Source of the DNA: Meandrina meandrites
Taxonomy: Eukaryota; Cnidaria; Anthozoa; Scleractinia; Meandrinidae
DNA length: 64,000 bases
Direction: 5' to 3'
Assembly (NCBI GenBank): GCA_963693305.1
Contig: OY855906.1
Coordinates: forward strand, 21,440,161 to 21,504,160
The notes beneath the pieces were generated by a model. It ran no database searches. It saw only the letters and a list, made by a program, of their open reading frames with translations, and had not been told where the DNA came from. The position numbers were made by a program, and so were the translations under genes. Shown piece after piece: positions 34,431 to 45,409 of this stretch; within the stretch, counting starts at the first letter, position 1, and each line of letters begins with the position of its first letter.

Positions 34431-34460
34431 CACAGGAAAAAAATAGCAATTCCAATGTGG
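34431..34460 (+). repeat. Left terminal inverted repeat of the CACTA-like element
   Basis: Reads CACAGGAAAAAA, then an ATAGCAATTCCAA stretch and GTGG. It matches the right terminus at about 25 of 30 positions and directly abuts the TAT duplication. Confidence 0.85.
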
Positions 34461-34499
34461 GGAAATTTTGTGGTTTTTATTGGCATATATTTGGTTTAT

Positions 34500-34850
34500 C
34501 TTTAGAACAAGTAAATGAGATACCAATATTGGTAAAGTGTTATATATCCCAACGTTGGTAAAACAAAAATGATATGCCATTATTGGTATCAAGGAATCCA
34601 ACACTGGTAGATCAAAAATAATATGCCAATATTGGTATGGAGGAAGCCAACGTTGGTAAAGCAAAAATGATATGCCAAAATTGGTATGGAGGAAGCCAAC
34701 ATTGGTAAAGCAAAAATGATATGCCAAAATTGGTATGGAGGAAGCCAACATTGGTAAAACAAAAATGATATGCCAATATTGGTACGGGGGAATGCAACAT
34801 TGGTAGGTCAAAAATGCTATGCCAATATTGGTAAAAGTAATTCTCTATAC
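34500..34850. repeat. Left subterminal array of the CACTA-like element
   Basis: Units of about 49 bp (landmark TATGGAGGAAGCCAAC at 34,636, 34,685 and 34,734) each carry ATGCCAAAATTGGTA or ATGCCAATATTGGTA and CCAACATTGGTA. More diverged units lie on either side. In CACTA elements short subterminal motifs bind the element's own protein during transposition; that role is inferred here from position. Confidence 0.8.
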
Positions 34851-34859
34851 CAACAGTGA

Positions 34860-35110
34860 AGAAGAGTCAGTCCTGTGCCAATCTCTATTTTTGTCCCACA
34901 AATGAAATATATGAAAAACTCAAACCAGTTTGATTTTTTCCTCTTTATTATAACTGCAATAAATGTTGAAATATATAACATTTGTGTCTTCCAAAGCCTA
35001 TCTTTGGTACAACTACAGTCTCTCTAGACATAAAACAAGTTTCTCAAGTATAAAATGTTGGGTAGGCCGATTGTTTTTTATGTGAACATTCCATTCCCAG
35101 GCCACAACTT
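34860..35110 (-). pseudogene. Diverged duplicate of exon 4 of the SAM-domain gene
   Basis: Similar to 36,478-36,715 over about 230 bp: GTGCCAATCTCTATTTTTGTCC, AACCAGTTTGATTTT, AAATATATAACATTT, TCTTCCAAAGCCTAT, and GTGAACA(T/C)TCC(A/T)ATTCCCAGGCC. The duplicated piece covers exon 4 and its downstream intron. The coding part has lost its frame. It lies downstream of the gene's stop, between it and the subterminal array. Confidence 0.7.
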
Positions 35111-35193
35111 AGAGGCTTCAGATAAAACACAACATTGGTCATTGATAGTCATTTATCAATTTAACTGGTACATGGCATTTATAGGTCTCTACA

Positions 35194-38086
35194 TCAAGGA
35201 GTGTGAGTGGCTTCAAAACCATCAGAGTGGGTTGAAAAAGAAGAGTCAGTGGTTACTGAATCTGTGTCTCCACTATTATCAGACTCCTCTACATCAGGAT
35301 CATTGCTCTTAACCTGATCCACCTTTTTTTTGCACACAACATGCTCTCTCTTAAGACTCAAGAAGTTAACCTCACCATCTTCTTTGGGATTTTTTACCTC
35401 AACAAAGCCTTGACTTATAAGTGCTTTTGCTATCTTAACAGATAATTGATATTTTCCCAATGAACGAGATTTGACAGTTAATTTCTTCGCTAGCGGATGA
35501 AGATGCCTCACAACTGTCACATCCTGCATGGACTGAACTCCCAAAAAAGTTAAAACTACAATAATAGCACTTTTGGTGCTGATATCATCCAGCCTTGAAC
35601 TTGCTTTGCAGCTGTTCACTTTTTCAACAGGGCCAAAATCTGGTTCATCTAAAAACGGAAGAAAATACCAAACCAATGTAAGGACCTTGCAATAACATGT
35701 TCCTATCTTGAATGTAGGTAATTTAATTGCCATGTTACGTTTGTTTTTAAACTTTAACTCTATTAAGGCATATTTGTTCAGAAGACAATTCATACAATTA
35801 TGCTTAATGGATTACCTTCTTCTCCTGTATTAGATTCATCAGCACTAGAGCGAGGCTTTTTGGCCCTCTTTGCAGGTGTGTGTTCAGCCTGTTTTAAAAT
35901 GAGAAATACAATTTCAAATTAAAACAATAAGCAGTTGAACTGTTTAATTTATTTTTAATAATCAAATTATTACAAATGACAGGGTTACATGATTACATAT
36001 GTTACAAAAGGCCCATTTTACAAGAACATTGACAGCCCAACAAGGCTACTATACTGTGAACTGTTTTGAAAGTATAATAATTTTTATATCAACTAGGTGC
36101 AACTGCGATTGGTGACGTACCTCGTAGTCATAGCCATCCTTAATACGTCTGTTTTTTTTCATGTGCCCACTGGATAATGTGAGACCTGATACACTCTGAA
36201 AAACATCATATTACACAGTGGGATTCATATCCAAATATGTATAGGATTATTCACTGTACATGGTGACTGTGGAAGGAGTCATGTGTGTTCTGTGTGCGCT
36301 GGGTGAAATTGGGCACCTAATTTGGGAAAGTAAATGAAATTCAGGCGTGATTAATGTCAGCTGGGACGCATGATCTGCTCAATCTGTGGCATGTGTTGTC
36401 AACAGATAAAATTTCATGGCAATCAAATCTTCTGTACCCTGAGAAACAGAGGCATTTCTTGTGTGATTTTCAGTTTTGTGCCAATCTCTATTTTTGTCCC
36501 ACCAGTGAAATATTATATAATGAAAAAATTAAACCAGTTTGATTTTGTTATGTCTGCAATATAAGTGCTGAAATATATAACATTTACCTCTTCCAAAGCC
36601 TATGTTTGGTATTTTACAAGTCTCTTCTAGACTCGACACAAGCTCCTCGAGTTTCAAATTCTCAGTGGGATTGTTTTTGAAGTGAACACTCCTATTCCCA
36701 GGCCACACCTTTGCTGCTGCCCGCACAATGAATGATGTCCTAAATTTTGGAGAAAAGAAAATGTAGCACAGACTGCTGCATCACTTTCAAGGTTTTTCAA
36801 CATGACCAGTCAAAGCAAATTAACAGCTAAAAAATGTGAAATACTAAAACAGAAACTAAGCTCAGTTATTTAATCAAGACACCACCACAAATCAGTTTAT
36901 TCTTAAAATTGCACTTACTTTTCTAAGTACTTGGTCTTTGATTTGGCATCCCATGCTATTTTATCAAGAGTTGTTATTTTTCTTTTTTGTGAGGAATCTT
37001 CCAATCTTGACTCTTCTTCTGCATGGTGTCCTTGTTCTTGAGTCTTAATTACTTCTTTTATTTTTGCCATAAGCTCAATGCGTCGTCCCATAGGCTGTAC
37101 ACCAATGTCTTTTATATCATTTTTTTCAATGGCTAACAAAGCTTCTCCACTAATCTTCTCTTCTGTTATAAAAAGGTATGGAAAGAAAATGTGGATAACT
37201 TAGCAAACCTTGCAGCATTTTTTTTAATCAACATTTTTTTTTTGTGGAAAAGTAATATATTGAAAAGACAAAAGGAAAATTGTTTCTGACGAAATTTTAG
37301 CGATGTGGCTGTGCCAGTATTTAGTAAGCATCCATGCATGGCTTTGAAAGGTTTTGAGGCCTCCCAAAACAATATTAAAGATGTTCTGGCAAAAGGTAAG
37401 ACTGTGACTCTAGGCTACATCCCTCAAATGTTGGCAATAAAATCCTTGTGATTCTTACAAATAATTCTACGAAAAATAAATTTACATCAAAATAGCTTCC
37501 CAAACAATCCAGACAAAATAGCGTTGAATACCGCCAGAATATACCTGTTCAAAAAAATTGTCTCCACAAGGGCAACTTAGGCAAGGCTAAACTAGCAACA
37601 GATGGTCGCAAATTAATTCTTGACTTATTTATTTACTCTTATTCTCAGGAAATATAAGCAGTTAATTCAGGAATTGCGAAGTTTTTACTCGAAGTATGAA
37701 AGAAAATGCAGTTTTATCTTACTTGAAAAAAGGGAAGCTTCCTCTTTAAACCCGAGGGCCAAGAGCCAGTTCTTCACGTCCTCTACAGTCCAGCCTGAAT
37801 TAATAACGTGTAGAAATAACAAACTTACATTTGAGAAGCAAAGCGGGTATGAATTGAGAACTTATCTTCAATTTTGTGCTTCCCGTGTGGAGGTGAAGCT
37901 TTCGCCAAATGCAGGATAGTCGCGATGGGGCAACGCGTTGTTCAACGGATTTACGAAGTATTACTCCTTTTAACTTCTAACATTACTCACATTTAACATC
38001 TTTCGCCTTCCACAAGTAGTCGAATTCTTGACTGGGTTCCAATATTCACTGCTAGAAGAGCAAGAAGCGAGAGCTCCAGAAGCCAT
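35194..38086 (-). CDS. SAM-domain protein encoded by the CACTA-like element
   Basis: Seven exons with GT/AG borders, read on the minus strand: 38,086-37,987 (ATG, Ser-rich start MASGALASCSSSS), 37,794-37,723, 37,162-36,919, 36,739-36,588, 36,195-36,121, 35,888-35,816 and 35,648-35,194 (stop). Exons 2-3 encode a sterile alpha motif: WTVEDVKNWLLALGF, then EEASLF, then KISGEALLAIEKNDIKDIGV and GRRIELMAKIKEVI, matching SAM helices 1-5 at about residues 35-95. SAM domains mediate self- or partner association, sometimes RNA binding. The middle (WPGNRSVHFKNNPTENLKLEEL) and the basic PAKRAKKPRSS patch are unrecognised; the C-terminus is acidic and Ser/Thr-rich. All phases agree except exon 4 to exon 5, which differ by one base: a missed small exon or an indel. 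About 390 codons. An accessory transposition factor is inferred from linkage, similar in concept to TNPA. Confidence 0.65.
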
Positions 38087-38252
38087 TTTTCCTGCCCACA
38101 CGAAGTTGGATGAAATAAAGGCGCGAACTAGGGCGGGAAACTACTGCGCATCACACCAGCGCATGGAGGAGAACTGGCACGAGTTTTGTCCCCAGATCTT
38201 TCTCGGCATCGAAGATGGCGTGCGGTTTGTTTTGGAGAAACACAATTAGAGT
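38087..38252. promoter_or_regulatory. Probable bidirectional promoter of the CACTA-like element
   Basis: Only 166 bp separate the start codons of the divergent SAM-domain (minus) and transposase (plus) genes, so both 5' ends and the core promoter must be packed here or overlap the first exons. The sequence is more GC-rich than its surroundings (AAGGCGCGAACTAGGGCGGG, GCGCATCACACCAGCGCATG) and lacks a clear TATA box. Co-regulation of the two genes follows from the layout and is inference. Confidence 0.5.
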
Positions 38253-41200
38253 ATGGATGAAAAGCGCAGTATTTGTAAATGCTCAAATACCCCAGAAGCG
38301 AGAAACTTTACCAAAGGCCAAGTACATGTTCATTGCCCTTGTGATAAGTGCTAAGATCGAGCAGTTTACCCAATGGTTGCATGGCGTCACATGCGAAAAC
38401 GAGCAAGATATTCCGATGAGAACAGGGATGGTGCAGATTTAGACAACGTAGGTACCTCGCTTCAACCAGAGACAAGCAATTGTAGTGGCTGCGTTAGCGT
38501 TTCGAACTATCATGCAGAATTTTCTTGCTCCCCTTCTTTGCTGATGGCTGCCGGTGGGGCAGACGAGGGTGAAGCTGACGAGTCAGAAGTCACGAACATT
38601 GATAATTTGTCTCTGAGTGATGATAACGTTGAAAGCAATTCAAGTTCTTCAAGTACAAGTGCGGGATCAGAGAGTGATCTGGATGAAAACTGCAACGTAG
38701 TTGAAGAAGAAACTAACAATATGGCCGATTTTGTCAGGGACGCCGTATTAAGATTGGTCGAAATAAAAGGTACTGTTGGATTTTCAATTGACACGTTTGA
38801 AGATCTTTTGAAGTGGGGGCGTACTTTGCACTGTGAAAACAATGAAGAAGCAAAACAACATTGGCCATCGTCATGGGAAGATGTGCAATCTTTACTTGGA
38901 GATTTTGGATTTAAGATGCCCAAGTTATACTACATCTGTCTGGATTCTAGTCATCCTTGTCAGTATGCTATTATGGAGTCCAAAACTGATGTTTGTCCAC
39001 ATTGTGGAAAGCAAGGGACAATTCCATATTATTACCTTAGTGTCAAAGATAAAGTAAAAAGATGGTTTTCCTCTGAAGAGATGTGTAAGAAAATGACAGC
39101 ACACTGGCAAGAAAGGGAACATTGGTTACCTCCTGAAAGGCAAGAAGGCTGGGGATGGCATTTAAAAAAGGAATTTTGGGATGGTATTCAGTTTGCAAAA
39201 CTCTCCTACTTTTGGGATCCTGATAAAGAGTGGACACTGCCAGTTAAATGTCCAGTACCTGGTTGCAAAACTGTTGTTTCAGCTGAGCTGTTAATGAGTT
39301 GCCCACATAAAGGTGATTGTCATGGCAAAACAAGGGAAGTTGAATGCCCTGGATGCTTCAATGTTTTTGATCACATTCCGCAAAAAGCTAGGGGTGACCC
39401 AAGAAACCTTGCTTATGACGGTATGTATGATTATGGCACACAGCTAAGCACTAAAACTTTTAGCATTTTTCCCATTGCCAGGCAGCATGTTATCCAATTC
39501 GTGATTTACAGCAACATTGTAGTGGTTTCACATATTTGGGACTGTATATGCTAATTCCACTTAGTACTGTTTGAATCATGTGAAGCATGTACCATACAAA
39601 CCATGTCATGCAGTCAAAAACGGGTTTGATGGTTATTTGAAAAGTGACAAACCACACAGATATTCTTCCTGTTTGACTTATTTCATACTCTGCTATCATG
39701 GCATGAAAGGTTAAATGGCTGGATATTAAATATCATAGATGACTTGGTTTGTGGTATTACTGCATATCTATACTCGATGCTATGCACCTAAATATCAGTT
39801 GATAAGAAATACATGTAAGATATGATGTTTTTAGTTTGCATGATGTTTATGAGGTGCTTACCCCTTCACAGCATTCTACTTAAATGTAAAAAAGGTGAAA
39901 AGACTACATAAATATTATGCTAAAGCAATTTTGTTCTAAATAATATTTTAGTTAGTTCTACTTTATTTATTTGTAAGGTTTTGATTTTCAGCGCATTGGG
40001 ATGGATGGCAGCCATTTTCTTCCATGTCCAGAGGATCAGGTGAGCACCACTGTGTTACATAAAACATAACTGTAGACTCATACATATATATCAATGGATA
40101 CATAAAATTATGCACTTCAATTTTTTTCAATTTTTTTATTTTTTTAAGGAGCAATTGAAATTACCATCACAAACATGTCCAAAGAAGATAGATGTAGTAC
40201 AGAAGAAGTTTACGTAGTTGGATTTGTTCCCTCCTATCTACTTCCGAAGAAGTGTCCCTTGTCCCTTGATCCCTTTCTTGATCCATTTCTGGCAGACATT
40301 GAAGATGGATTCATCAATGGTAATTAATGACAATCTCAATTTTTTAATGTAGTAATGGCACAGATAACTGGTCACTGGATTAATATTATAACTAATGAAT
40401 ATCTATACTTTGATCTGAATGAACTGATATGTATTGCAGTAATCTTTAGAAATGTGTTGAACATTTGTTACTTACCTTGTTTATTTCTTTAAACTTGTTA
40501 TTTGCCAGGGTGAAGACATGTACACTGTACAGTAAATCTTACTGACTGGAGGCCTATTTTTAAACTTAATTTATTTGTAGGTATGCTGCTGTTTGTGGCA
40601 AGCCAGAAGGGCCAGCACTGATTAGGCATCTAATACTGTGCTGGTCTGGAGATCACAATGGGCTCTGTGAAATTGGAAAATTTATCAAAATGGGAAAGTG
40701 TGGCTGTCGACGCTGCCGTGTTGCAAGTGAGAATTAAATTTTATCACACTTGAATAACTTATAAAAGTGGAACACCGATAATAGTTTCAGTGACTGTAAG
40801 CAACTACAGTTGCTGTTTTGTTTGTAGCACCAAGGAATAAAAAATGTCAGCAAAAATTATAAAATTATAATTGCTGCGATAAGAATGCTCAGTACAAATA
40901 TAACAATATTTATTTAATACATGTAGGTAATATCTGTAGATGAGTATCAAATTTGCATGTCTAATTATAAATAAGTTATCCTTTCTCCAACTCTCTTTTG
41001 CAGGTATTTACATCCCTGAGAGCTCTCACTATTACTACCCAAACTTCCGGACACAGGGTAGATTTCCAGCAGACAAAAAGAGTGTTCTTGAAGAGCTTAA
41101 TACCATACATGAGATTGATGAGGAGGAAAGGTCTACAGTCAGGCAAAGGATGTCAAGGGATACTGGCTATACTGGTCTGTCGATTTTACACAGGCTTTAT

Positions 41201-43570
41201 CCACTATATGGTTTTCTCTACGATGAAAGTACTGTATACGATGAAATGCATACCATCTCACTAAATGTTGTGAAGAATGCTCTTTTGGATTTGAGGATTG
41301 ATAGCAGGAATGGTATAGACTGGTCGAAAGTGGATGACAGACTAAATCAGATACCATGGCCAAGTGGTATGTCATCCCAAATGTCTATAGTTTTTGTTTT
41401 GGCCTTTAACAGAATCTTTTGCCTGTACATAATATTTGGTCCAATTTTGCACTTTGCATGCAATGTAGCTTCCACATAGTACAGTGGGATTTCAAATAAT
41501 AAAGTTAGTAAAGAACTTGATTTCATGTACAACTGCACCCATTTAATGCATACAATCTGTACATTCTAAAAAATCACGTGCCTGTCTAAACACTTCAAAT
41601 TGCATGTATATATGTTGTGGTTCAATGTTATCCTTGGTTCAAATTTTATTTTTCTTTGCTTTTGGGTATGGTAATATGTTATATGATAACAAGTTTGAAG
41701 AATAAATAAAATTTGAACCTAAGATAAAATTGAACCACGATAACATACACTCTGGGATAAGTAATGTTCCTTGTTTTCCATTACCTTTCAGAGCTAAAAT
41801 CATCCAGGTATCCAAAAAAACTAACCAAGACAATGGGTTACTGGAAAGGTGCATATTATATTATTAATTAATTTATTTATTTATTGAGTATTTCTGAACA
41901 CAAGAATTTAGGAGAGGTAATCAACTGTCATGGATTTCTCTTTCAAGGGGGGGGGGGGGGGGAGAAGTGAAATGTGTGGGCACATTGGTACTTCAGCAAA
42001 TGCATGTACCTGTTTGTGTAGAATAAGAATGTATGAGATGTGCATAGCTGTGCATGTTTGTAAACACATAAAATGTTTCACCTTGTAATACGTATAATAA
42101 TATGCATTTCTACAATGTTTTCAAACATTTAGCGGAAGAATTCTCCAAATTTGCATTTCCTGTATCAGAAGTGGTATTTCGTGGGCTCCTACCGGCGACA
42201 GAAAAGGAGGAGTGGGCCTGCATTGCTCGATTGCAAGAATTTATACAGAATCATGCTTGAAATGGATGGAGTGAAGAGGATGCTCAAACATTTCATGAGA
42301 TGGCATTGCGATATGCTGTTCTTTTGGAAGAAAGAAGAGGTCCAACTGCATGTGTTATGATTCTGCACAATCTTCTCCATTTCAAGGATGATATCAGAAA
42401 GTTCAGTGGCCTAGACAACTATTCCTGCTGGACTAAGGAGCGAGCAGTCAGAAGATATGTTAAGCAGTCAAGCAACTGTAAGAACATAGAGTGCACCTTT
42501 GCTGCATCAGAGTCAAGACGTGAATTCATAAAAATGAAGAGTGGGCAAGAGGGTCAGGCATGCAACCCACGATGTGTAAACGAGCAGTTGGTAGGAATAC
42601 ATTTTAAAGTTGGCATATCAAAATTATATAAAAAAATAGATATGGACATTATTTTAAAGGAAACAATATCTCACACGGTAAGCATGCCGGTAATTAATAT
42701 ATGGTTACTTCCTGGCTACTGAGTGATGCAGTTGTGTTAACTGTACTTATCACGTTTCTGTGTTGATTTTAGCTCTGGGCAAAGTCCATTGGGGATGCAA
42801 AGAAGCTGTACAAAGCAAGTCCAGTGGTTCGTAATCAAGGGGATGCCATTGGTGTATTGGTTGGTGCCCCAAAGCCTTATGTACTGCCCCATCAAATTCA
42901 GCATGAAGTTGCAGATCTCTGTAGTGTACCTGATGACGATGTGCAAGATGGTGCTACAAGCTGTCGAAGTATCTGGAAACCAAGTCATGGATATAATGGT
43001 CTGTTGTACAGAGTCAATGAAAGTGCAATTGTCGTCAGCAGTCATGTTGGTGAAGTTGTTGTTGTGCTTACAAAGATCTTCCGAGTTTCTGTTACTGATC
43101 AAAGTATGTATTTTGTGTGTGCTAAGCCTTTTCGAGTTCTGGGTTTCAGTGACTGTGGTGGGAAGTTAGTTCAAGAGGGTAACCAGATCAATGTTTTCCC
43201 AGTTGAAAGCATCAGTCGTAAAGTCATTCTTGCCAAGGATGAGGATGTTGCTGGGCACCCAAGCTATTTAGTTGTTGACTACATGAGGCGTATTTTCCCA
43301 GTGACACCAGGAACTGTTGTTGTTCCATATTGTCCTTGCATAAATGACATGGTTTACGTGAGGGGTGATGATGAAGACACAGCTTGGAAAGCTCAAGTTT
43401 TAGATTATGACATCAGAAGGCATGCTGTAACTGGGCGTTTCTTCAAGAGAAGGGAAAATACACTCTGGGTGCCAGAGGGCACTAGAAATCAGGAAATATC
43501 ATTTGACAGTATTCTTGGCGTTGTTCAAGGTGAATGGGAAACCCCGTTTACTCTGTGGCGTGATGCCTAA
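38253..43570 (+). pseudogene. EnSpm/CACTA TNP2-like transposase, two in-frame stops
   Basis: Eight exons: 38,253-39,420, 39,992-40,039, 40,149-40,319, 40,581-40,726, 41,004-41,366, 41,792-41,848, 42,133-42,590 and 42,773-43,570, about 1,069 codons. The start has an N-terminal Cys cluster (CKCSN, then HCPCDKC) followed by an acidic Ser-rich stretch. Exon 1 holds zinc-like CPHCGKQ and other Cys pairs. Exons 1-3 give HWDGWQPFSS and GAIEITITNMSKEDR, the first catalytic-Asp region of the transposase_21 family. Exon 4 has GCRRCR; exon 5 YDEMHTISLNVVK and a final IPWPS; exon 6 RYPKKLTKTMGYWK; exon 7 ERRGPTACVMILHNLLHF. Exon 8 is a ~265-residue unrecognised C-terminal domain. Breaks: TAA at 38,352-38,354, TGA at 42,258-42,260, and a one-base phase mismatch between exons 3 and 4. 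Role: cut-and-paste of CACTA ends in the nucleus. Confidence 0.75.
41612..41745. mobile_element. Small hairpin MITE in transposase intron 5
   Basis: GTGGTTCAATGTTATCCTTGG followed by TTCAAATTTTATTTTTC is mirrored about 60 bp later by GAATAAATAAAATTTGAACC and ATAAAATTGAACCAC. The inverted arms are about 38 bp with a few mismatches. It lies wholly within the intron between exons 5 and 6 and does not disturb the splice sites. Confidence 0.7.
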
Positions 43571-43779
43571 CTCTTTGTTGCATTTAGTGGCAAAGTGGCT
43601 TAATTGCTCACTACAACGTAGTTGATACATTCAGTGAAAAATTCCCAGTAACTGTCTGTAGAGAACTTACTGACCAGTTGATTGACTTTCTTATTGTTTA
43701 TCTACTTAAGTCGTGCCCTGTAAGTAACAATCGTTCATTATTACTGGCTAAACCAAACTTTGAATATTGTAAAAACTGC

Positions 43780-44655
43780 CAAAAATCATTACTATTGTCC
43801 AATCAAATGTCAGTATCAATTGGTATATCTTAGTATGTGGATGTTCACTTAGATTGACATTGGTATACCATAATAATTACTCCTGCAACTGTCCTGTTAT
43901 TGCAATAAATGCCCATTATTACATGAATGTGCCAATCAAATACTCATTTTGGTATATCTTAGTATCTAGATGCTGACTGACAGTGGTATATCATTGGTAA
44001 TTACTTGGTAACTGTGTTCTGTTGTTCCAATAATCATCCAAATTGCCCATTATTGGTATGAATATTGCAAGAACCTCCAATAATTGTCCAATCAAATACT
44101 CATTTTGGTATATCTTAGTATCTGGATGTCGACGGACAGTGGTATATCATTGGTAATTACTTGGTAACTGTGTTCTGTTGTTCCAATAATCATCCAAATT
44201 GCCCATTATTGGTATGAATATTGCAAGAACCTCCAATAATTGTCCAATCAAATACTCATTTTGGTATATCTTAGTATCTGGATGTCGACGGACAGTGGTA
44301 TATCATTGGTAATTACTTGGTAACTGTGTTCTGTTGTTCCAATAATCATCCAAATTGCCCATTATTGGTATGAATATTGCAAGAACCTCCAATAATTGTC
44401 CAATCAAATACTCATTTTGGTATATCTTAGTATCTGGATGTCGATGGACAGTGGTATATCATTGGTGTTAATACTTATAGTATCACAATCATCTCCCAAT
44501 GTAAATGCACCCTCCAATAATTTACCAATAAATAACCAACATTGGAAATGTTATTTTGATAGTACTTTATCCAATGTTGGTATATTATTGGTAGGTAGTG
44601 AATATGCCAATAATATTCCAACATTGGACTATTTAAACACATGTTTACCAATATT
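43780..44655. repeat. Right subterminal array of the CACTA-like element, unit 156 bp
   Basis: Four successive units of 156 bp are marked by TATC(T/A)(G/A)GATG at about 43,963, 44,119, 44,275 and 44,431. Each contains CCAATAATTGTCCAATCAAATACTCATTTTGGTATATCTTAG-type text, a TATCATTGGTAATTACTTGGTAACTGTG segment and CCCATTATTGGTATGAATATTGC. The middle units are almost identical. The core word ATTGGTAT and its complement are shared with the left array although the unit length differs. The last ~150 bp are richer in CCAATGTTGGTA-like palindromes. Confidence 0.85.
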
Positions 44656-44658
44656 ATT

Positions 44659-44688
44659 CCAACTTGGAATCTCTAATTTTTTCCTGTG
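44659..44688 (-). repeat. Right terminal inverted repeat of the CACTA-like element
   Basis: On the minus strand it reads CACAGGAAAAAA, then TTAGAGATTCCAA and GTTGG, mirroring the left end. It abuts the second TAT copy at 44,689-44,691. Confidence 0.85.
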
Positions 44689-44942
44689 TATGGCATGCAA
44701 ACTATAAATGAGGAAGATTCAAGGAATTGTGCTACATGTGAGGCTTACTCTACAAGTGGATCGCTGGTAGAGTGATCCATGATTTTGTACTCGCTAATTT
44801 CCTCGCCTGCAAGCAGGCTCTCTGCAGGAAACCCTGATTGTTTGTATTTCCAGAAACAGTGGTTAGTGACTAGTGATACATACATATCTCACGCATATGT
44901 ATTTTACTAATTAATACCCTATGTGTGCTTCACTTCTGCCTG

Positions 44943-45076
44943 CTATTCAAAGTACCGGAAATAATAAATGAATATTATCATAATAGATATCTCACAATCC
45001 TCTGCGCTGTATATATTACCGTGATTCCTTCCTTTGTGCACATTTCTCCTACGACATCACTCGTTGTGTATGCGAA
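44943..45076 (+). repeat. Split direct repeat A1
   Basis: CTATTCAAAGTACCGGAAAT through TTGTGTATGCGAA; matches 48,702-48,838 apart from a 3-bp insertion and a few substitutions (ACATCACTCG versus ACATCACTTG). Confidence 0.85.
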
Positions 45077-45105
45077 GTTTTTCTGTTTAACTCTGTCACC
45101 GTGTC

Positions 45106-45340
45106 ATGGCCCAACCGCCTCCCGTGCAGCGTCCATTGCAAGTCAGGGCGCAAGATGTTTTGGCTAACGTTCAAGCTGCCCCTGCGGTTCCTGTTCCTCA
45201 ACACGGTCCACAAGCTGTTCCTGCTGTCCCTGCACGCGTGGCCGTACCGGATAATGAAGCAGTGGTTAATGCTGACAATGCAAACCAAAACCCGGCACCT
45301 CCTGCAGTTCCTGAACCTGCGCTCGAGGTAAAACCGTGTT
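45106..45340 (+). CDS. Possible first ORF (gag-like) start of the DIRS/Ngaro-like element
   Basis: The ATG at 45,106 follows repeat A1 by 30 bp and opens a Pro/Ala/Val/Gln-rich segment (MAQPPPVQRPLQVRAQDVLA..., later NADNANQNPAPPAVPEPALE) of about 75 residues. A GAG|GTAAAACC border at about 45,328 could be a splice donor; otherwise the frame runs to a stop at 45,396. Position and low-complexity composition fit the N-terminus of the gag-like ORF of such elements, but no capsid motif is visible. Confidence 0.4.
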
Positions 45341-45409
45341 TCTTTCTCATTTTGCTTATGACATATGCCCCACACGAGTGGGCATGGAGTTTTTAATGTG
45401 TGAAACCAC

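Larger units (their letters stand above)
34431..44688. mobile_element. Complete 10.26-kb EnSpm/CACTA-like transposon
   Basis: The ends are inverted repeats of about 30 bp beginning CACAGGAAAAAA (left 34,431-34,460; right 44,659-44,688 on the other strand) and flanked by TAT on both sides (34,428-34,430 and 44,689-44,691), a 3-bp target duplication as expected for CACTA elements. Animal members of the superfamily usually end in CAC(T/A)G. Subterminal arrays rich in palindromic CCAATATTGGTA-like motifs lie just inside both ends. The body holds two divergent multi-exon genes: a TNP2-like transposase (plus) and a SAM-domain protein (minus). Two in-frame stops and one phase break in the transposase indicate this copy is no longer autonomous, although its structure is complete. 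Confidence 0.85.
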
